A stretch of 64,000 nt of DNA, from positions 42,244,650-42,308,649 of the forward strand of contig OX235267.1 of assembly GCA_944472135.2 (NCBI GenBank). Reading direction: 5' to 3'. The DNA comes from Trichobilharzia regenti. Lineage: Eukaryota; Platyhelminthes; Trematoda; Strigeidida; Schistosomatidae. Position 1 is the first letter of the stretch. Each line of letters begins with the position of its first letter. The position numbers and the translations under genes are program-made. Below, one piece after another: positions 33,480 to 45,059 of the stretch. The notes below the pieces were generated by a model that had not been told where the DNA came from, made no database searches, and saw nothing but the letters and a program-made list of their open reading frames with translations.

Positions 33480-33760
33480 TTACAAGTTGATCACGATTGA
33501 TATCAGTTAGAAAACTATTGAAAACCATGGAGTATTGGACAGCCAGCTGTTTCATCCCAGATTGGGAACCATCATCAGTACGCACCCACAGAGTGGGGTT
33601 CAAACCCAGGACCTGCCGGTTAAAAAGGCAATCTAATTCGTATACCATTCAGCCACTGGGACCCAATCCAATGGTCAGCGCATGAAATCTAACTTCTACC
33701 AATTCTTGATTCACAGTGATCACCAACCAATTTCATCGGTGGGAAATCCATCCTCAAACA
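33480..33760 (-). mobile_element. SINE family D, left arm of inverted pair
   Basis: GATATCAGTTAGAAAAC, GACAGCCAGCTGTTTCATCC, antisense box B GGTTCAAACCCAGGACC, then the D block near 33700-33745. Its partner is 33825-34145. Confidence 0.8.
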
Positions 33761-33824
33761 AATCTAAACCTTACAAACCAACTCTTGATGCTCGCTTGTG
33801 ACTTGCTACAGGACGGAGTTTCAT

Positions 33825-34145
33825 GGAGCTCTGGTGAGAGATCGTGACCAGTGAGGTACATCCAGTCAAGTGTGAGGATGGATTTCCCACCGATGACATT
33901 GGTTGGTAATTGCTTTAAATCACGAAATGGTAAAAGTTAGAATTCATGGGCTGGCAACACAATCGGGTCCCAGTGGCTGAATAGTATACGAACTAGCTCG
34001 CCTTGTACCCAGGAGGTCCGGAGTTCGAACCTCAACCGGCGAGTGCATACTACCGATGGTTCTCAAACTAGGATGAAACAGCTGTCTGGCAGCACTCACT
34101 GCTTTTCAAAGGTTCTCTTACTGATGTCAATCCGTGGTCAAACTC
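33825..34145 (+). mobile_element. SINE family D, right arm of inverted pair
   Basis: GACCAGTGAGGTACATCCAG, TTAGAATTCATGGGCTGG, CAGTGGCTGAATAGTATACG, box B GGAGTTCGAACCTC and TAGGATGAAACAGCTG. This is the D subfamily with 'GCTGAATGGTATACG' heads, also at 42250. Confidence 0.8.
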
Positions 34146-34184
34146 TAAAAAATAAAGTGAGGTTGGAATTACTATATTATTTTT

Positions 34185-35325
34185 TTCCTTTAATTTCTAG
34201 AGGAGCATAGGGTTTCAGCCGCGCGTCTCCATTGCGTTCGGTTCTCTGCCAAAGTTTTCACCTGGCTCCAAGTCTGCCCACATGCTTCCATTTCCTCTTC
34301 ACATGACTTCCTCCAGGTCACCCTTGGACGACCAACTCGCCGCTTCTCTTTCGGCTTCCACTCGATGGCTTGTCTAGTGATGTCACTTGATGGTTTCCTC
34401 AGAGTACGACCAGTCCATCTCCATTTAATCCTGCATATTTGTTGCACAATCGGTTCCCGGTTGGTTCCCTCCCAGAGATCCTTGTTTCTGATCTTGTCTG
34501 GCCGGTCATCTGATATTGAGTACTGAGCAAATACAGCTGTTGATGAAGGTCTGTAGTTTGTTTGAGGTGCTCTTCATGACGCGCCAAGTCTCTGACCCGT
34601 ACAGTGAGTGGCACTGAATTCACACTGGAGTTGAAAATACGGATGTTATTTTCATTTTCATACTGAGTGCTGTTGATCTCCACACTGACTTGATAGTAAT
34701 GAAAGCTTGTCTCGCTTTCCTGATCCTCGCTTCGATATCCTCATCAGTTTCGTCAGCCTGTAGTTGAAACTATGCTTCCCAGGTTAGTAAAGGAGGTTGG
34801 TTCTTTCCGACTCCTCTCATTTATGCTGATTATTGTCTGTTGTCGTTGCCGTTGTTGTTGGCGGGCAGGAATCTTCATCACCTCTGCTTTCTCTATGTTC
34901 ACCTGAAGGCCCTTCTTCTCGGGATGCTTCTTCTGCCAACTTGTTGCTTTTCACTTGCATATTTTCCAGTTTGTGGGAAATCAGACATATATCAACATGG
35001 GCGAAGTCCAGATCCTCCGCGTTTTTTGTGTGAGTCCATCTTATGCCTGTTTCCTCACTGCTCGTTGTCTGTCTCATTATGCAATCTACTGCAATCAGGA
35101 AGATCATTGGCGATAGTAGACAACCTGCCTTGCCTCACTCCCGTCCTCACTTCGAAGGCTTCGTGAGTTTCCCGTTGTGGATTACTTGAAATGCAGCATT
35201 GTTGTACAACTGTTGGATGAGATGTATAATTGTCGATGGGACCCCGTAGTAGCGAAGTAGCTGCCAAATGACCTCTCGATCGACGCTGTCGAAGGCCTTT
35301 TGAAAGTCGAAGCTGGAATGCGCAA
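34185..35325 (-). mobile_element. RTE retrotransposon, RT to 3' end, 5'-truncated
   Basis: Minus-strand pieces in order from 35325 down: FDFQKAFDSVDREVIWQLL, YGVPSTIIHLIQQLYNNAAF, VRQGRLSTI at the palm, TKNAEDLDFAHVDICLISH (catalytic motif broken by a small insertion), SGEHRESRGDE-type decay, NENNIRIFNSSVNSVPL near 34640-34680, and WRWTGRTLRKPSSDITRQA near 34380-34440. Ends in ATT-rich sequence near 34180. Similar to 10232-11430. Confidence 0.85.
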
Positions 35326-35425
35326 CTAAAAAAAACACGATACCGATAATACAGATAGTATTTCAAATAAAGTAAAATAATATTTACAGTTACCTGGTGT
35401 CACAGGGATAGATAACCGTTTTAGT

Positions 35426-36495
35426 TTAGGGTTGAAGACCAAAAGGGGGGAGAGGTTGAACAGACTTTCCTTGAACATAGGAATTAAGTTGAAAAATCTT
35501 TATGGTAACTGCCTCCACTGTACTTAGAAACCGAAGTATTACCAACCTATAAAGTTGAGATGGCACCTTATGTGACATTTTAAAAGCAAAATTTTTGCAA
35601 ATCTTGTGCTCCGTATCCACTGGGTGTGCCAGCATGGGACTTCTGACTGACTTTATGACTCCTCTGCCTAACCACACTGGACATTTCTCCAGAAGACGAC
35701 AGTGGGCTTTCTGAGTCATTCTACCCATGTAACTGTCTCCGCATGAACAGTTAAATTTGGAAATGCACATTGAAGTGACCAGAATCCGTAGCTTATCCAT
35801 CACCTGTATTGAAATTATACAACGCGTGGTGAATTTTAAACACAATCATGTGACAAACAATATTTTAGCTAAAATTTTTCCAAGCTGCTGTGTCTCGTTT
35901 AAACGGTAAAATCATGTTTATCCTTTCCTTCCACATCGTTTGCAGGCATTTATCTTTTCTCCTAACAGACACTTTCACAAATTTTTTGGAGTATCCGTTC
36001 TTATAATCACAATAAGTTTCCTATTTTCCTTAAGTCACCTATTTAGAGGGTCAGTTGTGCAGATTTTTCTAGTATGATACATTAGGGTACTGATAAGATT
36101 TCGGTCGTATGCAAGAGGAAGAAACAATTTGAAATGAGTATATCGGCCAACACATGACTCATTCTGGAAAACATCCTTCTTAATATTACCATCTTGACTT
36201 CTTGTTACTAGGATTTCGAAAAATGATAAGCTGTTGCCTTTCTCCTTTTCATATGTTAACTCAGCTTGTGGATGAGCCCTAACGAACGTTTGGAGAAGCA
36301 CCTAGGATGATTTTTTAATTCTGCCATAAGCATTTTGGCTAAAAGAGGATCCGGAGAAGAGCTCAATGCTACGCCCTCCATTTGACAGTGAAACTCCTTG
36401 CTAAACTGAAACGGTACATTCATTGTACAGCGGAGTAGCAGTTGTCGTTGTGTATAATAACTATCCCCGTGAATACAACAGAGATGCAAAAGACA
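35426..36495 (-). mobile_element. PLE relic, RT with internal deletion plus GIY-YIG domain
   Basis: Minus frames in order: 36256-36489 has LLRCTMNVPFQFSKEFHCQM then GVALSSSPDPLLAKM (a decayed AMGSPLGP motif). The next piece (36035-36301) starts already in the TYEKEKGNSLSFFEILV block, so the stretch that should hold YxDD is deleted. 35426-35845 is the GIY-YIG part: SKFNCSCGDSYMGRMTQKAH, then a C-terminus ending SVQPLPPFGLQP. Dead element. Confidence 0.82.
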
Positions 36496-36499
36496 TTTA

Positions 36500-37335
36500 T
36501 ATACCCTAAGTTAGGTATTCAGCTTATAACACTGCATCATTTGACAAATGTGCTTCCAAGTCATTGTTTCTCTATTTAACAGATACCAAAAATCTGTTGA
36601 ATAAATCTTTTAAATAAAAATAGAAAGCAAAAAAAACGGGAAGCCTAATTCCACGATAAGAGGATTTAACGGAGGCATACACTTTCACAAGAATTAGTAT
36701 TAATACCATTTTAATCACTGCGCCAAATCTTCACGCTTTTATTTCTATTATCTGCCTATATACACTCATAACTAAACCCTTTCTTTTTACATTGTAGGCT
36801 AGGAAAAAAAACATAATATTAGGCATATGATCTCTACCTCAAAAACTGCAGAAAAAACCCTTTTAAACAACTAATCTGAGATTCATATTCTCACATATAT
36901 ATGTATATACATAAAAAACATATCAGAGTATATGAGACATGTGACCACAAAATGCCATAAATTTTATGGCTTTCATAAGGCTAAATAATAAAAGCCAGTG
37001 GAATGAATCACAACTATATTGCTCCCCTCGACTACTTTTTGTTTTAGTTTAGGGAAAAATTGGAATATGTACTTCATATCTGATTATACTTTGCAGATAA
37101 GTTATGTAGGCGGCTTCATCTTGGATACTGACAGAGGCATTAAGCTGTGCATATGAAGAAAGATGCTTTTGGTCATAGCCAGATTGTTTAAGTTATTCTT
37201 GTTTTTCAGCAACTAGAAAGAATATTCTCTCATGGATCAAATTTTTCTTAGAACATTTCATCGAAATTGAACATTGCCCAGTTTTAAAGACTTGTTCAAA
37301 GCATGAAAAAGTGATGAGACTATCAGATCTATTTT
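36500..37335. other. AT-rich gap without recognised feature
   Basis: Nothing recognised; the sequence is A/T-rich with short poly-A tracts. Confidence 0.4.
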
Positions 37336-37339
37336 GATT

Positions 37340-37618
37340 GGACACTAGTAACTAGTGTGACATTTCTAGTACTTTCTTTGGTGCAGACTGAATTCTATCA
37401 GTCAGTCAAGTTTGCAATGTGGTCACCATTTTAGGTAGCTGGACATTACGATGCATAGTGATTTGATGATACTAGATGGTTGGAGGCAATCGACTACAGG
37501 ATGCCTTACCTGAACTAGGTTTCGTGCTAGTTGACACTCGTCAGCAAGGCGCATCTGCAACTACCTTAAAGGGACTCATGTCCCTTCTGAGATTCAAAAC
37601 GGCGTCACCCAGTGCACC
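37340..37618 (-). mobile_element. SINE family C, left arm of palindrome-like pair
   Basis: Minus-strand copy: tail (CTAGTAACTAGTGTGAC, GGTGCAGACTGAATTC, TTTGCAATGTGGTCACC) then body and antisense head (GGTTTCGTGCTAGTTGACAC, CCTTCTGAGATTCAAAAC). Confidence 0.75.
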
Positions 37619-37960
37619 GTGATTTCCAGCTATCTAGAATGGTGGCCACATTGCAAACTTGACTGTCTGATAGAATTCAGTCTGCACCAAAGAAAGTACT
37701 AGAAATGTCACACTAGTTACTAGTGTTCAATCAGATACCCACTACAGTCCTACAGGAGGTCAATCGCGAGCCCGAATAGCCCAGTGGTAACGTCTCTGAT
37801 TGCAGCACTGGGTGATGCCGGTTTGAATCTCAGGAGGGACATGAGTTCCTTCAAGGTTGCAGATACGCCTTGCTGATGAGTGCTAACTAATGCCAAACCT
37901 AGGTCCAAGGCTTCCTGCCGATTACCTCCAACCATCTAATACCACTATCAGATCTAGAAG
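37619..37960 (+). mobile_element. SINE family C, right arm, tail-then-head order
   Basis: The tail (AATGGTGGCCACATTGC ... GTCACACTAGTTACTAG) is the reverse complement of 37345-37470, then a complete head: AATAGCCCAGTGGTAACGTC and box B GCCGGTTTGAATCTC. This shows the dimer-like organisation of family C. Confidence 0.75.
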
Positions 37961-38099
37961 AAAAATGATTCCATCACCTCAGAAGCTTCATAGCCCAGAA
38001 GACATAAACTAACTGTATGCTGGAGTTGGGAAGACTCTCCAATTTGAGGATGGATGACGATGTTGGATAAAAAACTTCTGAGAGTTTATCAGTCGATGT

Positions 38100-39460
38100 G
38101 TCTTTCTACCATAAAAGTAAAAGTAAGAATGGAGACGTGGAATGTCTGCAAGGTGTTTGACACTTCCTGCCAAGGCTGTCCACATAAGAGATGAAATGAA
38201 GGGATACAGTACAGAAGTGTTAGAAATTTGTGGTGGTAGATAGAATGTAATCCCAGAACAGTTGACTGGATAGTCAATAATCTACTCCAGTTAACCAGAC
38301 GACAAAGTGGTTATCATGTCGCCAACAGCAACTAAGGCAGCCTAATGACGCCAAGACTTAACTCATAAGCAAGAAAAGTTACAATGCTGCTACAGATAAA
38401 TGCAAACACTGTAGAACGGAGAACGGTGGTCCAAATGGCTGCATTAAAGTTTTAGTAGGTGTGCGAGCAGAGAACTTAGGAATAGAACTCTTCTGCTGTA
38501 AAGAGGCATACGTTGAAATAAGAATGAATTTTTTGCCATGAATGGTTGAGTATTTTAGTGTACACGCGAAAGTATATCTACAAAGTGACATGGATTTCGT
38601 GAAACGGACACACGAAAAATCATGAACCCCATCTGAGTCTTGGAACAGTAGAGACGCAGTTTCCTGGGTACAACCAAGAGGGGAGGAGTAAATGTGGGCT
38701 TAGACCACCATCCAGCTGAACAAACCTCTAAAATCTGGTTCAAAGCCTTCAAGGCACCTCAAAATAGACAACCATTAGAGTTTGAAATTCAGAAACTAAA
38801 GCCACAAAGAACACCTTCACTGCAATCACCTGGAATAGTTAGTAGATATTATTTAGCATCACGGAGGAAGCCTAAATGGAAGAACACTGACACCCACTGA
38901 AAGCTACACAGAAAGAAACTTATGTATAAATCTAATGCGAGAAGAATAGGCGGAACAAGTGATAGCTATCTAAAGAAGCATGGTAGTTGACAGAGCAGAG
39001 AAAGATGGTGAATCAGAAGATGAACATCGAAAGGAGAACTTGAGTTCAGTAAAGAGTTCCAGGAAAGACAACAGATAGTTCTCCAGCACATTGGAAACTG
39101 GAGAAAACGTTGCAGGTAAGAGAGATCTGAAAATAATTAAATAAATTTCAGATGGCCAGGTCGCTACCTAGAGAAGATTATCACAGATTAAACCAATGAA
39201 AGATGTCTTATGCAACCTAATTATCAAAGAGAGAAGCAAGGGTAACAATGGACTCTCCACTTCAAAGAGCAATTGAACAGACCACCACCTGCAAACTACC
39301 TCCATAAATACCACCAACAAATGCAGAACTGCCACTGAATATCAACCCTCGGACTATAGCAGAGGTCTTAAATAACATGAGGTTACTGAAAGCCGGGCGG
39401 AAAAACGGCTGGTGCGGAGTCACACGCCTGTCAACCCAAAGCACAACAATAAGCATCGCC
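38100..39460 (+). mobile_element. RTE 5' half relic, endonuclease to start of RT
   Basis: METWNVCKVFDTSCQ near 38128-38175 matches the start of an RTE endonuclease (GTWNVRTM-type). Further down are decayed linker pieces. Near 39255-39400 come FKEQLNRPPPANYLHKY and VLNNMRLLKAGRKNGWCGV, the stretch just before RT. Stops in all frames. This is the only RTE 5' portion in the window. Confidence 0.65.
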
Positions 39461-39585
39461 TTGGGGAGACCAAAGGATACTCATGGTGAAAAACGTCGCC
39501 CGCAGATGGCCAGATTCAACGGATTCATGAAACACCTATATGACGTCATATGCCAGCTGATTGATTGATCAAGATATGATATGAT

Positions 39586-39620
39586 TATGAGCAATAAATT
39601 GTGCTCGAAACGTCATCAGT
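39586..39620 (+). ncRNA. Hammerhead-like fragment (possible PLE 3' region)
   Basis: GAGCA (39589-39593) and TGCTC (39602-39606) form a 5-bp stem II directly followed by GAAA, C and GTC (39607-39614), as in PLE hammerheads. The upstream CUGANGA core is not recognisable. A similar layout is at 46695-46737. Confidence 0.3.
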
Positions 39621-39829
39621 AAACATTACTGTATAACACTGTGAGACTTTATCAAAACAAAAATTTACCCATAATGAAAGATAGATAATCGTCACTGGAT
39701 TGTGCCTGATACCGTTTTCTATCTTTTTTGTGGTTTCCAAAATCCGGCAGATCTCCCATTCCCACAAGTGACAATCGTCCCGAAGGTAAGATGAACTAAT
39801 ATCTTACAGATTCCCTGCTAAAATTTGCC

Positions 39830-40160
39830 CAAGGGAACCTCGGCCCCCAACCAAACTCGTCGATTTCCATTTAGGATCCACTCGAAAGATCCGATGGTCC
39901 CCTTAGCATGTGTCTGACTCATGCCCATTTACTTCACATAACTGTTGAACAACTGGTTGTTTATTCACTCATTTCCTGACTTTCTGGCCGGTCATCTGAA
40001 CTACACTATACAGCTAACGGAGTTGACAGTTAATAAAGGTCCCCAGAAGCCTATTGTAGTTACTCTTAACGACACACAGGCCAAGTTTGTGACCCAAACA
40101 GAAGAGTTAACTGACGTAATACTGGTGAGCGCAGAAGACTTCTAAAACTCATCCCAAGGA
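39830..40160 (-). mobile_element. RTE 3' fragment, strongly decayed
   Basis: Antisense tail blocks (CCAACCAAACTCGTCGATTTC, TCCACTCGAAAGATCC, TTTCTGGCCGGTCATCTG) match the order in other RTE 3' ends. Confidence 0.55.
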
Positions 40161-40169
40161 ATTTACTCT

Positions 40170-40484
40170 GGCGTGATTTGTGGGCAAAGCAATGTAAAAA
40201 TGTATAGGAAATTATGGAGGAATGCATTGCAAAACAAATTTTATTTTTCAGAAGACGAATTCAATTACAACTGTTGCAAAGCATTATTCAGACAATAACA
40301 AATTAGGAGGACGAGAAGAAGCATAAGATGATGATGATGATGATGATGAATGAGTATGTTTACCAGCATTTATTGATTTAAATATTTAATGAGTACCTTC
40401 AAAATTACCTATACATCAAAGCTTATAACTGTAAATCTACTGGAATTTTTTTCCGCTTATCAGACATGATATTTTTAAAAAGGC

Positions 40485-40518
<34 letters not shown>

Positions 40519-40725
40519 TAACCTGATGAATAAAGATTTATAGTAAAACTGTCTCTTATATCATTAAAAAGTTTTAAAACCGTAAACAGGACAATTTTTA
40601 ATGGATGAAAAGTTAATTTCAACAACACACTTGAGACTGAAAACATTGCTGAAGAATGTAATTTTTATGCATATATATATATAGTCCAACTGTTGAAACT
40701 GAAACAGAATGCATAGGCGAATGAT
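40170..40725. other. AT-rich gap with microsatellites
   Basis: Contains (GAT)n at about 40327-40350 and (TA)n at 40486-40514, plus a short TA run at 40671. No gene seen. Confidence 0.7.
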
Positions 40726-40759
40726 ATTATGTTTAATTTCATCATATGCAAAGCTTCAG

Positions 40760-41400
40760 TCTAATACAGAAGTCAAATCTCATCGAATTCGACAAAACCT
40801 TTGACAGTGTTGATTGTAGTGTAACTTGGAGCCTGCCTAAGCACTACAAAGTGCAGTGGGCAAGCCTTTATCGACCTATTCCAACAACTATGTAACAATG
40901 CCATCTATCAGTTGACGCCAAACAGATAAATCAGAGAAGTAAAAGACAGCGGTAAGACAAAACTGCCTGCTACCATCCACTATGATATTTCTAATTGTAG
41001 TGGACTGGGTTGTGCAGAAGACTGTGTGTGTGTGTGAGGACAGAGATGACAGGAAAACGCTGGAACGACAAGAAGGCTTCAGAAGATCTCGACTTCGTAT
41101 ACAATTTATGTCTGACGTCACATAAACTTGAGTACCTAAATGCTGAAACTAACATGCTAACAGAAGAAGACTGCAAAGGCAGGACTTCTAGTAAACAAAG
41201 AAGAGGCGAAGATAACCAACCGATATCAACGTAAGATATCACATCTTCCACTTATCTACTGAATATCGTTTCATCTACAGGCAGAAGGAACTGATGAGGA
41301 TGCAAAACCCGCAGTCGGAAATGAAAGGTAGACATTTATCACATTGAAGTCAGGTTTCAAAATCGCCTATCAGCATGAATAATAAATTCCTAATTCGTAA
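40760..41400 (+). mobile_element. RTE reverse transcriptase relic
   Basis: IEFDKTFDSVDCSV near 40785-40825 (AFDSVDREV position). Then a decayed FADD region at 41080-41120 (EDLDFVYNLCLTSHKLEYL) and later AEGTDEDAKPAVGNER-like text. Frames broken. Confidence 0.75.
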
Positions 41401-41469
41401 CATTATTGTTATGTTAGTCGGTTATTCTAAATGGATTAGGTTTAAAAGGATTAAGTTTGTTTTTTACGA

Positions 41470-41764
41470 GTTTGATCGCAGATTGATATCAGTTAGAGAA
41501 CCATTGAAAACCAGCAAGGAGTACCACCAGACAGCTGTTTCATCCTAGATTGAAAACCATCGGTAGTATGCACCCACCACAGTGGGGTTCGAACCCAGGA
41601 CCTTCTAAATGTAAGTCAAGGTCGAATGGCCAGCCCACGAATTCTAACTTCTATCAATTTGAGATTCACAGCAGTTACCAACTAACGTCATCAGTGAGCT
41701 ATCCATCCTTACACTTGACTGGTTTGCCGCACTGGTCACGACTTCTCACTAGAACTCCATTGGT
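41470..41764 (-). mobile_element. SINE family D, left arm of inverted pair
   Basis: GATATCAGTTAGAGAACC, GACAGCTGTTTCATCC, antisense box B GGGTTCGAACCCAGGACC, then the D blocks to about 41764, where the plus copy starts. Confidence 0.75.
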
Positions 41765-42570
41765 GGTCGCACTAAAATCACGGATTGGTAGAAGTTAGGA
41801 TTCATGGGTGGGCCATTCAATGGGGTCCCGGCCGACAACTGCCACCTTGTCGTGGTGGTCGGGCTTGAATACCGCAGTGACCCGACAAACTTAACTGACT
41901 GAGACTTAGGTCCCTCCAGGTCCTACCATGTCAGGAAGGTTGTTTGGATGGCGGTTAGACCATGGGATACATGGGCTCCAGAATCCAATCGGATCAAATG
42001 GCGTATGAACCTTTATTGGTCACCGGCAACCATGGGAATGCAGCTTCTGCCGCTGCTCCGCTGCCTTGCGGATTAGACAGCAAGTCAATGGCTCGGGGGG
42101 TGGTCTCTTAAGAAAACCACCTGCTTCGGTCTGGGCGCCCAGGCAGTATCTCAGCCCTCACACAACAAATGAAATTTAGTGTGGCGCTTCTTTCTTGGTG
42201 CCATATTGTACCAAGTGTTTTTCTGCGTTTAAATAAAAATAAACAATAAAGTGGCTGAATGGTATACGAGCCAGCTTGCCTGGTAACCAGAGGGTCATGA
42301 AATCGAACCCCACTGTGGTGGATGCGTACTACCGATCGTTCTCAATCTAGGATGAGACAGCTGGCTCTCAAGTACTCCCCGTGGCTGGTTTTCAATGGTT
42401 CTCTAACTGATATCAATTCACGGTCAAACTCGTTAGAAAAAACAAATCTAATTCTAACAAACCAACTCTTGAAAATTAATCTGATGCTCGCTAGTGACCT
42501 GCTAAAGGACGGAGTTTCCTGGAGTTCTACTGAGAGGTCATGACCAATGAGGCCCATCTAATCAAGTGTG
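41765..42570 (+). mobile_element. SINE family D, right arm, split by a 420-bp insertion
   Basis: The plus D starts near 41765 and reaches GGGGTCCC at 41829. It resumes at about 42250 with GTGGCTGAATGGTATACG, a mutated box B (AAATCGAACCCC) and the tail (TAGGATGAGACAGCTGG). Between these lies the insertion described at 41830-42249. Confidence 0.7.
41830..42249 (+). mobile_element. 420-bp retroelement-like insertion with 5' hairpin and A-rich 3' end
   Basis: It interrupts a D SINE, so its borders are clear. It starts GGCCGACAACTGCCACC and continues TTGTCGTGGTGGTCGGGC, giving nested stems CCGAC/GTCGG and CCAC/GTGG. It ends in AAATAAAAATAAACAATAAA. It is notably GC-richer than its surroundings and has no coding frame. 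A 5' hairpin plus an A-rich tail fits a non-autonomous non-LTR element or an internally deleted RTE carrying a 5' UTR. The P1-P3-like nesting recalls HDV-like ribozymes at the 5' ends of some non-LTR elements; this is inference. Confidence 0.65.
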
Positions 42571-42599
42571 AGAACAGATTTCTTCTATATGAGTCAGAA

Positions 42600-43010
42600 A
42601 CATGACACATCACAAAAACATTTTGAACAAGCTACTGCAGAATTTTATCAACAGATGCTTTCTCTGGCTGTATATTGATGATCAGATGTCGCCTTGTCAG
42701 AAATAATTGTCGTTAAGAGACTCTGGGAACGAGACAGTCAAGATCCTATCGATCAACAAATATTCCGAGGTAAATGGAGATGGATTAGATATACACTGAG
42801 TAGACCGTTGGGTGACAGGGAGCACCCGATCATCGTCCAAGTGGAACCTGACTGGAAAATACCGAGCTTCGTGTCACTTTGAAGGTGAAGTGAAAGAGAC
42901 GGTAGTTTATTGGCAATCATGGAGCCGGATGAGCAGGACTGCAGAAAATAGAACAAAACAGGCCCTATGTTCCACTCAGAGCCCAAGGGAAAAATAATTA
43001 TAATGATAAC
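42600..43010 (+). mobile_element. RTE C-terminal tail and 3' UTR
   Basis: Decayed RTE tail in plus orientation: a block near 42717-42800 matching LWERTSQ..I.QQI..RKWRW, then GTGGAACCTGACTGGAAAAT, and the 3' UTR with GTTCCACTCAGAGCCC ending in ATTATAATGATAA. Confidence 0.7.
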
Positions 43011-43014
43011 CTCA

Positions 43015-43500
43015 TTCTGCACAAAAATTTGTTTTTGCTTTGTTTAAATTCATTATTGGGAATAAGTGCATGAAACTTTATTTTCGTCACAATTTGTACC
43101 TCAGCAGGGGATGATGAAAAGAGGCTTGATAATTATCATTTCTAGTGCCATATGAAACTTGGACATTTTCTCATAAAAAGATAAATTCATCTTATTGTTT
43201 ACTGAATAAATTATTTGAAGAAAGATTTAATAAACTGTCTTAATGTCCTTCAAAATGATTGATGCAAAGCATTTGTTATTATGTAATATTGGTAATTATA
43301 ATCAGTATTACCGTCAGTCTTCGGTCTCTGAACTGTTTCTTTGTTAACTGAAAAATTTCTTTTAAATTATCAATGTTTTCTAACTGTTTTCAATAGGTAC
43401 TTTTGCTAAACAACTTTACGAGCTTTAGAGAAAACAGCTTATGTGACTCCATATCACCTTTTTCAATTTACCCGCTAGATTGTGTATCATATAGACGGGA
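43015..43500. other. AT-rich gap without recognised feature
   Basis: Nothing recognised. Confidence 0.4.
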
Positions 43501-43539
43501 GAGGATATTAGACAAACTAGATGATCACTATTATTACCC

Positions 43540-44365
43540 TGAGTTTGGAGTCGAACACAGGGCTACAACAACATATCCTTATTTCACTCTGTATTCTCCA
43601 CCCTTCTGCTGCTGACATTCAACGATTACCCATAATCTTTCATCTCAACCTCACACAATCTCCCCCATGTCAACCCCAGATCCACGCTTAACTAACTCAT
43701 CGTCTCCCATTCAGGTTCTGCTGAAGCGATAGCTTTTCGTGACTCGCGCTGCGAATTCCTAATCCATATGAAACAACCGTCTGAATTAACACTGGTGTTG
43801 AAAATTCGAATCTTGTTCTTTAGCATGAGAGTAGAAGGTTTCAATAGTGGCTTCAGAATGATGAATATCCGCCTTGCCTTTTCGATTCTGGATGTGGCTT
43901 TGGCATCTTGATCCTTTTCGTCTGCCTATAGTTGAAAGGATGTTTCTTAGTCAGGTGAAAGAAGTGACCTCTTTGAAATTTCTTCAGTTGATAGTGACTA
44001 GTGATTATTCTTATTGGTTAGCTATCACCATCATCTTTGTCTTTTCAGGGTTAACCTGAAATCTTGTCTCTGCTGCTTCCTGTACTAACTTGTTTGTTTT
44101 AAGGTGTATGTCCTCTAGTTTATGTGACATTAGGCATAGATCGTCCTCAAAGTCTAGATCTTCTAGAGTTCAATATATTCCTGTATTATTGCTCCTGTAT
44201 CATAGTATGCCATATGATCCAATCCACTACTCTCAGGATTATAATCACGGGTATTAATATTTAGCCCTGTTTTACTCCTGCTTCACTTCATAAGCATTGT
44301 TAAATTTTCCTGTGCGAATCACTTTACCTGTAGTATTCTCATATATCTACTGATAAGCTCCTCAA
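43540..44365 (-). mobile_element. RTE relic, RT palm to 3' end
   Basis: On the plus strand the antisense tail runs from 43555. AATCTTGTTCTTTAGCATG and GAATGATGAATATCCGCC mark the post-palm block; TAGGCATAGATCGTCCTCAAAGTC is the antisense of the FADD block, and decay continues to about 44365. Confidence 0.7.
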
Positions 44366-44394
44366 AAGCTGGAAGAATAGACTTAAGCAGTGTA

Positions 44395-44625
44395 AAAATA
44401 CATATTTAGATGAACTCTCATAGTTAAAGTGTGAGAAATTGGTTAGAATTTGTCTGCTGTTTTATTCAAAACATCAGCCAAGTTTCATTCTACAGATGTG
44501 ATTCGATTTTGCATGTTCATACAGTACCGTTAAGTGAATATCAACCATTCTAGTCTACCAATAATTAGTTTATAGAAAAACGCAACTGATACTTAAATAT
44601 GGAATTTAATTAACAGACTCTGAAT
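44395..44625. repeat. Unclassified interspersed repeat next to an RTE 3' end (copy 1)
   Basis: Blocks TGTTTTATTCAAAACATCAG, AGTTTCATTCTACAGATG and GTTCATACAGTACC recur in the same order at 54900-55140. Both copies sit immediately left of a minus-strand RTE 3' end (44695 and 55150). Confidence 0.55.
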
Positions 44626-44694
44626 TTACCCTCTTTTCACCAACTTTAAAGATATTTTCACTTTTAGCCCGACAGCAAAATCGAATGATTAGAG

Positions 44695-45055
44695 ATACCT
44701 AATATTATTATTTGTCTCTTGGTTCCCACATGAACTCTACAAGACTTCGGCAGCCCATCTCCACTGCATTCTATTTTCCTTCATCTTCTGTAGCCTGCTA
44801 CATAATCGTCAACAAGTATTCGTCACATTTTCTTCATATGATCACCCGTATATCAACCTTTGACGCTCAACTCGTCACTTCTCATTCCAGTTTTATAAAA
44901 GGACGTCGCCCAATCGTCTTTCCGAGGTGCATTCAATCCTTCTCCACTTTCTACAAAATGTCATTGATCGGTTCACTGTCGGAATTATATATTTCTTATC
45001 CGTTCTGGGCATTTGATCTTCACCTGGAAATGAAGGCACTGAAATCTTAGCCGCA
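44695..45055 (-). mobile_element. RTE 3' end fragment
   Basis: Starts with TTATTATTTGTCTC; contains CAGCCCATCTCCACTGCATTC and TATATCAACCTTTGACGCTC, the antisense RTE tail. Confidence 0.65.
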
Positions 45056-45059
45056 CTAC

